DNA of 5,646 nucleotides from Anaerolineales bacterium (GTDB lineage: Bacteria > Chloroflexota > Anaerolineae > Anaerolineales > DRMV01). Positions 1 through 4,491 of this stretch are shown here, in pieces. The position numbers were made by a program, and so were the translations under genes. The stretch is from assembly GCA_027044735.1 (NCBI GenBank), contig JALUBW010000225.1:2518-8163 (forward strand). The letters run 5' to 3'. The notes below the pieces were generated by a model. That model saw nothing but the letters and a program-made list of their open reading frames with translations. It was not told where the DNA came from and did no database searches. The first letter of the stretch is position 1; each line of letters begins with the position of its first letter.

Positions 1-273
1 GCCGCGCCGCCGCCTAAAAGCAGCCGCCCGCGCCGCATTGTGGTTGACCTCCACGCCACCGGCGACCGCCTGCGCGACAAACTCCGCATCCGCCGCGTGC
101 ACGGCGCTTTAATTGCCTACCCCGGCGATGACCTATTTGCCCTGCGTATCTTTGAAGAAAAACGCTCTTATCTGATAGAATTCCCTAACTCCAGCACCGG
201 CATAAACGATGAACTGCTTGCGCGCCTGCGCGAGATTGTGGGTGAGGGAAACATTCACGTTGAGAATTTGTAA
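1..273 (+). CDS. dnaE: DNA polymerase III subunit alpha, C-terminal end (partial)
   Basis: The reading frame is open from the first base to a TAA at 271-273, so this is the last 90 residues of a longer protein whose start lies left of the window. It opens with a proline/lysine/arginine linker, then a compact domain: IVVDLHATGD, RRVHGALIAYPGDD, a phenylalanine-rich strand, YLIEFPNSSTGI, ELLARLREIVGEGN and a short acidic tail. A TGD near the start, a YPG-D turn, an EFPN-(S/T)-TGI motif and a final REIVGEGN match, from memory, the C-terminal domain of Chloroflexota-type DnaE, the replicative polymerase catalytic subunit. The polymerase core and PHP domain are outside the window, so the call rests on the tail alone. 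The GTG at 40 could be read as a start for a 77-residue protein, but the frame continues upstream, so it is internal. Downstream lies repeat-rich DNA, so this gene ends its transcription unit or is separated from the next. Confidence 0.65.
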   Translation, partial: AAPPPKSSRPRRIVVDLHATGDRLRDKLRIRRVHGALIAYPGDDLFALRIFEEKRSYLIEFPNSSTGINDELLARLREIVGEGNIHVENL

Positions 274-292
274 GAACCATACGAAAATTCTC
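262..292 (+). terminator. Hairpin across the dnaE stop codon, possible weak terminator
   Basis: GAGAATTT (262-269) pairs perfectly with AAATTCTC (285-292). The stem continues with GTA (270-272) against TAC (280-282), leaving a two-base GA bulge and a seven-base loop. The TAA stop codon (271-273) lies at the top of the stem. The stem is AT-rich and no run of T follows, so it is not a classical intrinsic terminator. It could be an mRNA 3'-end structure or chance. Confidence 0.3.
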
Positions 293-301
293 TGGAAATG
301 T

Positions 302-386
302 GTCACTGCGAAGCGGCATAGCCGCCGAAGCAGTCCCCTGACTGGTAAAAGGGAGATTGCTTCGCCCCTTCAGGGCTCGCAATGAC
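302..386. repeat. Composite inverted-repeat element A (two head-to-head units)
   Basis: The left unit (302-338) starts GTCACTGCGA and ends CGAAGCAGTCCCC. The right unit (351-386), read on the minus strand, starts GTCATTGCGA and ends CGAAGCAATCTCCC. The two are therefore inverted copies joined by a 12-base spacer (339-350). Each unit also has its own small central hairpin: GCGGC (313-317) / GCCGC (321-325) around ATA on the left, and GCCC (364-367) / GGGC (373-376) on the right. The ends GTCA...TGAC are short terminal inverted repeats. The same unit occurs twice more at 724-807. From memory, a dispersed GTCATTGCGAG...GAAGCAATCTCC repeat occurs in several bacterial lineages, and this appears to belong to that type. 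No coding content; probably a non-autonomous mobile or REP-like element. Confidence 0.8.
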
Positions 387-460
387 GCCTCCACGATATT
401 TTTTGGATGACTATACATTACAGGACTTACTGCATAATCAACTTTGATAGTTGGTTTAGG

Positions 461-662
461 CCTTTTGCAACTTAGCGCCCAAATTTTTGATCTCTCCCTA
501 CCCCCACTCCGGCGAGGCTTCGCCTTCGCTCAGCCTGCCGGAGCCGCCCCCTTCCCTCCCTTAGTAAGGGAGGGAAGGGGGCAGATGAGCCGAGCGCCAG
601 CGAGGCTCAGCGGGGGATGGGTGAGATTTTGCCACAAGCGCGATAGAGCGCACCTTTTGCAA
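461..662. repeat. 10-bp direct repeat CCTTTTGCAA around the middle repeat element
   Basis: CCTTTTGCAA occurs at 461-470 and exactly again at 653-662, on either side of the three-armed element at 490-627 but 19 and 25 bases away from its edges. It could be a remnant target duplication or a duplicated flank. It does not abut the element's terminal inverted repeats, so chance remains plausible. Confidence 0.35.
490..627. repeat. Three-armed inverted-repeat element with perfect palindrome
   Basis: The outer arms pair imperfectly: 491-508 against 609-626 match at 14 of 18 positions, and ATCTC at 490-494 pairs with GAGAT at 623-627. Inside are three hairpins in a row. Arm 1 (507-543) pairs CTCCGGC with GCCGGAG, then AGGCT with AGCCT after a one-base bulge. 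Arm 2 (546-582) is a perfect 18-bp inverted repeat, GCCCCCTTCCCTCCCTTA, centred on G564. Arm 3 (586-609) pairs TGAGCC with GGCTCA. The 12-base loops of arms 1 and 3 are inverted relatives (GAGCGAAGGCGA on the minus strand of arm 1 against GAGCGCCAGCGA in arm 3, 9 of 12 identical), so the whole element is roughly mirror-symmetric. It is not a tRNA: the size and arm layout do not fit. The C/T-rich CTCCCTACCCCC edges resemble dispersed repeats seen in GC-rich genomes. No protein is encoded. Confidence 0.8.
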
Positions 663-723
663 TAACCGAAATCTTGTTTGAAAATGCATTGCGCAGTATG
701 CTTGTAGAATCGCCCGTTTTCAT

Positions 724-807
724 GTCATAGCAAGCCGCCATAGGCGGTGAGGCCATCCCCCAGACTGTGGGGGTCGCTTCGGCGGTCTCCGACCACCTCG
801 CTGTGAC
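724..807. repeat. Composite inverted-repeat element B (two head-to-head units)
   Basis: This is a second, more diverged copy of the element at 302-386, nearly the same length. The left unit (724-761) starts GTCATAGCAA and ends TGAGGCCATCCCCC. The right unit (769-807), read on the minus strand, starts GTCACAGCGA and ends CGAAGCGACCCCC. CCCCCA (757-762) pairs with TGGGGG (768-773) at the centre. Each unit has its own inner hairpin: CCGCC (735-739) / GGCGG (743-747) around ATA, and GGTC (784-787) / GACC (791-794) around TCC. The hairpin sequences differ from those of the first element while pairing is kept. It ends 54 bases before the NERD gene, so it may lie in that gene's leader or promoter region. 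Confidence 0.75.
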
Positions 808-861
808 ACAAAGCAGGGAACCGCGTAATTCCTGTAAATCAAGCCGAACCATGAGCATTTT

Positions 862-1800
862 ATGATTATCAAAGAAAAAGAGTACCCCGCAGATGCTATT
901 CGCCAGTTAGAGGAAATTATTGGTTTGCATAATGTGCCTGAGCGCGTTAAGGCGAGAGCAAAAAGGGAACTGTGGGCATTGAAAAGGGGATGGCAAGGGG
1001 AGCGCGACGCCGCCTACTTCATCAATTTTTACTTCGGAGACAGCCGAAATTGGGCAATAATACACGATTTGCGAATAGAATACGGCGGCGTCACGGCACA
1101 AATTGACCATTTGATGATAGGCAGAACTCTGGAAATTTACGTGCTGGAATCAAAAAATTTCTCGCACGGGATAAAAATCACGGAGAAAGGCGAATTCTTA
1201 GTTTGGTACAACAACAGATATATCCCTATTGAATCACCGATAGAACAAAACCGGCGGCACGTTCTTCTCTTGAAAAAATTGCTAAAGGGAGAAAATCTAT
1301 TGCCCAAGAGGCTTGGGGTACCCCTCCAGCCCACTTTTCGCCCTTACGTTTTGATTTCTCCAAAAGCGCGAGTAATTCGCCCTTCGCGAAAGAAGTTTGA
1401 CACCAGCGAAGTGATAAAGATGGATATGTTCGCCAGGCGTGTAAGAGCCGACGCAGATGAAACAAACCCCATAGCGGCTGTTGGATTTATAGCCAAACTG
1501 ATCTCCGCACAGACGCTGAAAGATTTCGCAGCGGCACTGCTTCAGTATCACAAGCCGTTAGAAATTGACTATTACAAAAAGTTAGGGGTAGAACGCCGTC
1601 TTGTGCAGGTTCAAAAGCCAAGAGTAGAGGCTCAAAAGTCCCAAAGTGGCTATTTTTGTGCTAAGTGTGGCAAGCCAGTTTCCAAAAAAGTTGCCATGTT
1701 TTGTCTTCAGCACAAAGAGCGTTTCGGCGGAAAAATTTATTGCTTTGATTGTCAGAAGACCATTTCCTCTCCTCCTAAGAACTACAAACCTTCAAGTTAG
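862..1800 (+). CDS. NERD-domain (nuclease-related) protein with C-terminal zinc-binding segment
   Basis: This 312-residue protein carries a NERD domain at about residues 43-140, related to PD-(D/E)XK nucleases. Visible core residues are G46-E47, the QIDH motif with D82, the LESKN motif with E96 and K98, and the S125-P126...Q129-N130 motif typical of the end of NERD domains. The middle (about 145-250) has no motif I recognise. The C-terminus (264-301) holds C266-x2-C269, C281-x2-H284 and C294-x2-C297, a likely zinc-binding module. There is no signal peptide or membrane segment, so it is probably cytoplasmic. The family is thought to process DNA; the substrate is unknown. ATG 862 is the only possible ATG start after an in-frame TAA at 835-837, and only a weak GAG (853-855) precedes it. 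The gene is strikingly AT-rich (37% GC at 1021-1080, 38% at 1681-1740), which suggests horizontal acquisition. The domain call is firm; any role in defence or repair is a guess. Confidence 0.88.
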   Translation: MIIKEKEYPADAIRQLEEIIGLHNVPERVKARAKRELWALKRGWQGERDAAYFINFYFGDSRNWAIIHDLRIEYGGVTAQIDHLMIGRTLEIYVLESKNFSHGIKITEKGEFLVWYNNRYIPIESPIEQNRRHVLLLKKLLKGENLLPKRLGVPLQPTFRPYVLISPKARVIRPSRKKFDTSEVIKMDMFARRVRADADETNPIAAVGFIAKLISAQTLKDFAAALLQYHKPLEIDYYKKLGVERRLVQVQKPRVEAQKSQSGYFCAKCGKPVSKKVAMFCLQHKERFGGKIYCFDCQKTISSPPKNYKPSS

Positions 1801-1809
1801 TCACCCCCC

Positions 1810-1825
1810 TGGCTTCGGTAAGCCA
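1810..1825 (+). other. Short hairpin in the leader of pfkA
   Basis: TGGCTT (1810-1815) pairs with AAGCCA (1820-1825) around a CGGT loop, just after the NERD gene stop codon. No T-run follows, so it is not a standard terminator. It sits nine bases upstream of the pfkA ribosome binding site. A heptamer TCGGTAA is also repeated at 1815-1821 and 1828-1834. It could modulate translation or mRNA stability, or be incidental. Confidence 0.35.
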
Positions 1826-1833
1826 AATCGGTA

Positions 1834-1840
1834 AAAGGAG
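1834..1840 (+). promoter_or_regulatory. Ribosome binding site of pfkA
   Basis: AAAGGAG lies four bases before ATG 1845 and is the clearest Shine-Dalgarno sequence in the window. It fixes the pfkA start and suggests stronger translation initiation than for the two genes that follow, whose sites are weak. Confidence 0.8.
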
Positions 1841-1844
1841 CACT

Positions 1845-2825
1845 ATGACCACTCAAGAAATTGAACGAATAGCAGTCCTCACTTCGGGCGGGGATGCACC
1901 CGGCATGAACCCCGCGATCCGCGCGGTTGTCCGCACCGCGCTTTCTCACAACCTTGAAGTTTACGGCGTGGAAAGAGGCTACGATGGCCTCATCCACGGC
2001 GCGTTTTCCAAACTGGAAGCCCGCGACGTTGGCGGCATAATCCAGCGCGGCGGCACTATGTTGCTCTCGGGACGCAGCAAGGAATTTCGCACCAAGCGCG
2101 GGCAGTTGGATGCCATCCACCAACTGAACAAGCACGACATAGACGCTCTTGTGGTCATCGGCGGCGACGGTTCGCTCACCGGCGCTTATGCCCTTTCTCA
2201 ACAAGGGGTGAACGTGGTGGGCATTCCGGCTTCAATTGACAACGACATTTGGGGCACCAACATTTCCATCGGCGTTGATACCGCGCTCAACACTATCATG
2301 GACGCCGTGGACAAACTTCGCGACACCGCCTCATCCCACCAGCGCGCCTTCCTCATTGAAACGATGGGGCGCGAATGCGGCTACCTTGCAGTGATGGCGG
2401 GCATAATCGGCGGTGCGGAAACGGTGCTCATCCCCGAAGTGGATATTTCGCTGGAAGAAGTGGCAAATGCCGTGGCCGACGCCTACAAGCGCGGCAAAAC
2501 CCATGCCATCATCATCGTTGCCGAGGGCGCGGGGATAAAAATTCAAGAACTGGCGCGCTACCTTGACGAAGCCGATGTGGGCTTCAAAACCCGCGTCACC
2601 ATCCTTGGGCACATACAGCGAGGCGGCAGGCCAAGTGCATTTGACCGCCTGCTGGCCTCACGCATGGGCGTGCGCGCTGTTGAGGCGATTATGGATGGCA
2701 AATTTGGCGTAATGGTTGGCCTGCGCGGACGAAAAATGGCTCTCGTGCCGCTGGAGGAGGTGGTCGCAAACACCCGCCGCGCTAACCTTGAATACTATTC
2801 CATGACGCGCATGTTGGCGCGCTGA
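1845..2825 (+). CDS. pfkA: 6-phosphofructokinase, probably ATP-dependent
   Basis: This enzyme phosphorylates fructose 6-phosphate to fructose 1,6-bisphosphate, the committed step of glycolysis, in the cytoplasm. At 326 residues it matches the short bacterial PfkA form (about 320). Visible motifs are LTSGGDAPGMN (12-22, nucleotide loop), GGDGS (106-110), PASIDND (128-134) with the catalytic base D132, HQR (165-167), MGRECGYL (174-181) and GHIQRGG (255-261). R167, R176, E227, R250, H256 and R259 correspond to sugar-phosphate binding residues of E. coli PfkA. Gly109 at the position that is Asp in pyrophosphate-dependent enzymes, and Ala129 rather than Lys, favour ATP as donor. Effector-site equivalents R26, R30, R159, E192, R216 and K218 are present, so allosteric control is plausible. 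Ser130 replaces the usual bacterial Thr, as in eukaryotic enzymes. The start has a strong ribosome binding site. It leads a close-packed group with the sirtuin gene 12 nt downstream. Confidence 0.96.
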   Translation: MTTQEIERIAVLTSGGDAPGMNPAIRAVVRTALSHNLEVYGVERGYDGLIHGAFSKLEARDVGGIIQRGGTMLLSGRSKEFRTKRGQLDAIHQLNKHDIDALVVIGGDGSLTGAYALSQQGVNVVGIPASIDNDIWGTNISIGVDTALNTIMDAVDKLRDTASSHQRAFLIETMGRECGYLAVMAGIIGGAETVLIPEVDISLEEVANAVADAYKRGKTHAIIIVAEGAGIKIQELARYLDEADVGFKTRVTILGHIQRGGRPSAFDRLLASRMGVRAVEAIMDGKFGVMVGLRGRKMALVPLEEVVANTRRANLEYYSMTRMLAR

Positions 2826-2837
2826 GGCAAGGGCGCA

Positions 2838-3593
2838 ATGGGTGCAACCGCAACTCAAATTCTCCAAGCCGCGGAGGCGCTGAAAAACGCGCGGCGGGCA
2901 ATTGCATTTACCGGCGCGGGCATCTCGGTTGAAAGCGGAATCCCGCCTTTTCGCGGCCCAAACGGCATCTGGAGCAAATACGACCCCCAAGTGCTGGAAT
3001 TGGATTACTTTTTCGCCCACCCAAAAGAGGCCTGGGCCGTCATCAAAGAAATCTTCTACTCGTTTTTTGGGCAAGCAAAGCCCAACCCTGCTCATTACGC
3101 TTGCGCCCGCTTGGAAAATGCCGGTTTTCTCGCAGGCGTAATTACCCAAAACATTGACGGCCTACATCAGGCTGCAGGCAGCAAGCGGGTGATTGAATAC
3201 CACGGCACAAGCCGAACCCTGACCTGCACTGAATGCGGCGCTAAAATTGCCGCAACGCCCGATTTGCTTGAAGAATTGCCGCCCAAATGCCCAAAATGCG
3301 GCGGCCTGCTGAAGCCCGATTTCGTCTTCTTTGGCGAGGCAATCCCCCAAAAGGCGCAGGAGGAATCGTGGGCTGAAACTCGCCTTGCCGACGTGTGGCT
3401 GGTGGTGGGCACAACCGGCGAAATTTATCCCGCCTCGCTGCTGCCCATTGCGGCAAAGGAAAATGGCGCAACCATAATTGAAGTGAACATCCGCCCTTCA
3501 AACTACACGCACACAATCACTGACATTTTCTTGCAAGGTAAGGCAAGCGAAATGTGCGAAGCGTTGGCGCGGGCAGTTTTGATGGGAAACTGA
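2838..3593 (+). CDS. cobB: Sir2-family NAD-dependent protein deacylase
   Basis: Sirtuins remove acyl groups from protein lysines, consuming NAD and releasing nicotinamide and O-acyl-ADP-ribose. The 251-residue protein is a complete small bacterial sirtuin. It shows GAGIS (26-30), GIPPFRG (34-40), PNPAH (82-86), TQNIDGLH (103-110) and the catalytic His122 in EYHG. A zinc module follows with C130-x2-C133 and C151-x2-C154, then KPDFVFFGE (159-167) and a late GTTGEIYPAS NAD-binding segment. The usual GIPDFRG is GIPPFRG here. At the position of the Y-x-x-R pair of desuccinylase-type sirtuins it reads Y74-S-F-F77, so acetyl or longer hydrophobic acyl groups seem likelier substrates. It follows pfkA by 12 nt with a weak AAGGG (2829-2833) before the ATG, so it is probably co-transcribed and may deacylate metabolic enzymes. 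The separate zinc module and lack of fused domains point to a housekeeping sirtuin rather than a defence SIR2. Confidence 0.94.
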   Translation: MGATATQILQAAEALKNARRAIAFTGAGISVESGIPPFRGPNGIWSKYDPQVLELDYFFAHPKEAWAVIKEIFYSFFGQAKPNPAHYACARLENAGFLAGVITQNIDGLHQAAGSKRVIEYHGTSRTLTCTECGAKIAATPDLLEELPPKCPKCGGLLKPDFVFFGEAIPQKAQEESWAETRLADVWLVVGTTGEIYPASLLPIAAKENGATIIEVNIRPSNYTHTITDIFLQGKASEMCEALARAVLMGN

Positions 3594-3594
3594 A

Positions 3595-4491
3595 ATGGGA
3601 GACCCAGCGCTAAAAAAATTCACAAGTTTTCTGGCGTGGCTTTTTCTCACAAACGAAAAGCCGCCCCGCCTGCGCGTGGGCTGGCGGCTCACGCTCCAAA
3701 GCCTCACTGCCTTTTTGTTCATCATGGCTTTGATGGCCGCGGCGGCGTGGACTCACCTCTTGCTTCTCTTTTCCCCCGAGCACCTGCTGATAATTTTGCA
3801 GTCCATCGGCATTACGCTGGCCGTTTACACCTGCCGCAAATTGCTGGACCGCCGTTCGTTTGTAAGTTTGGGGCTAAGGCTGAATAAGCGCGCCCTCACC
3901 GACTTTCTGGTCGGTACGACAATTTCGGGTTTGGCTTTGGGCGCACTCTTTCTTGGATTATGGGCGGGCGGCCTGCTCGCCGTCAAAGGCATAAGAGCAG
4001 ACTTGCCCATGTTGGGCTATTGGATCGTCATTTGGCTGTTCGTGGGCTGGGGCGAGGAACTGTGGGTGCGCGGCTATTGGTTGCAAAACATTGCCGAAGG
4101 CGGGCACTTGCTCGGCGCGGTCATCATTTCCTCAATTTTCTTTGGCTTGCTCCACGCCGGCAACCCGAACATTACCGCGCTGGCATTGGTAAACCTTGTG
4201 CTGGCGGGCGTGTACCTTGCTTGGGGGTATGTGCGCACCCGCTCGCTTTGGCTGCCCATTGGCCTGCATTTCGGCTGGAATTTGTTTGAGGGTACGGTGT
4301 TTGGCTTTCCGGTGAGCGGCATTTCGCCCTATGCGGTGGTAAAGGTTGCTGTTTCTGGCGCTCCGTGGCTCACCGGCGGGGCATTTGGCCCTGAGGGCGG
4401 ATTGGTTATCTGGGGGGTGATGGCAGTTGGCGCGCTAATGGTATGGGCTGTTACGCGCCACAGGCATAAAGAAAGCCCCTTACAAAGTTAG
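3595..4491 (+). CDS. CPBP-family intramembrane metalloprotease
   Basis: This 298-residue polytopic membrane protein belongs to the CPBP (Abi/CaaX protease, Rce1-like) family. All three family motifs are present: EELWVRG (154-160) with the Glu pair and Arg159, FFGLLH (182-187) with His187, and H225-x3-N229. Together these form the metal and catalytic site within the membrane. About eight hydrophobic segments are visible, roughly 34-58, 64-80, 105-130, 139-153, 172-187, 193-212, 217-231 and 269-287. The N-terminus carries an RLRVGWRL segment before the first helix, and a GGAFGPEGG motif (261-269) precedes the last; both are usual in this subgroup. Substrates are unknown; relatives cleave prenylated or other membrane proteins, or serve in bacteriocin immunity. 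ATG 3595 starts one base after the sirtuin stop (TGAAATG), with a weak GGGA (3584-3587), so translational coupling is likely. Its 3' end overlaps the convergent glycerate kinase gene by 12 bp. Confidence 0.9.
   Translation: MGDPALKKFTSFLAWLFLTNEKPPRLRVGWRLTLQSLTAFLFIMALMAAAAWTHLLLLFSPEHLLIILQSIGITLAVYTCRKLLDRRSFVSLGLRLNKRALTDFLVGTTISGLALGALFLGLWAGGLLAVKGIRADLPMLGYWIVIWLFVGWGEELWVRGYWLQNIAEGGHLLGAVIISSIFFGLLHAGNPNITALALVNLVLAGVYLAWGYVRTRSLWLPIGLHFGWNLFEGTVFGFPVSGISPYAVVKVAVSGAPWLTGGAFGPEGGLVIWGVMAVGALMVWAVTRHRHKESPLQS

Larger units (their letters stand above)
274..861. other. Gene-free region made largely of structured repeats
   Basis: No credible gene is seen on either strand in these 588 bases; the short open frames are low-complexity or repeat-derived and lack ribosome binding sites. 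Three inverted-repeat elements (302-386, 490-627, 724-807) fill just over half of it. The linkers are AT-rich. The first linker holds a small hairpin, ATCAACT (437-443) with AGTTGGT (449-455), containing one G-T pair. No convincing tRNA, riboswitch or promoter is visible. The region lies between the end of the dnaE-like gene and the AT-rich NERD gene and looks like an accumulation site for mobile repeats. Confidence 0.7.

Noticed and set aside
40..273. GTG at 40 as the start of a separate 77-residue protein
   Set aside because: The frame is open to the window edge and the sequence fits the end of a larger DnaE protein.
433..438. CATAAT as a -10 promoter box
   Set aside because: No acceptable -35 box is found at 16-18 bases upstream.
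490..627. Cloverleaf-like element as a tRNA or other structured RNA gene
   Set aside because: It is too long, with an 18-bp central arm and no anticodon or T-arm features. Mirror symmetry on both strands points to a DNA repeat.
678..710. TTGAAA (678-683) and TAGAAT (705-710) as a promoter for the NERD gene
   Set aside because: The spacer is 21 bases, well beyond the usual 16-18, and the distance to the gene crosses a whole repeat element. Not strong enough to annotate.
302..807. CRISPR array
   Set aside because: The repeat copies are inverted pairs separated by hundreds of bases, with no regular spacers and no cas genes nearby.
444..858. Short open frames in the intergenic region (444-665 plus, 607-858 minus)
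   Set aside because: They run through the repeat elements, have no ribosome binding site, and their composition follows the palindromes.
2658..3149. Minus-strand open frame of 163 codons across the pfkA-sirtuin junction
   Set aside because: It overlaps two firmly identified plus-strand genes and shows no recognisable domain.
862..3593. NERD nuclease plus SIR2 protein as a defence system
   Set aside because: Another gene (pfkA) and a composition break lie between them, and the sirtuin has the complete housekeeping architecture with zinc module and no fused sensor or effector domain.
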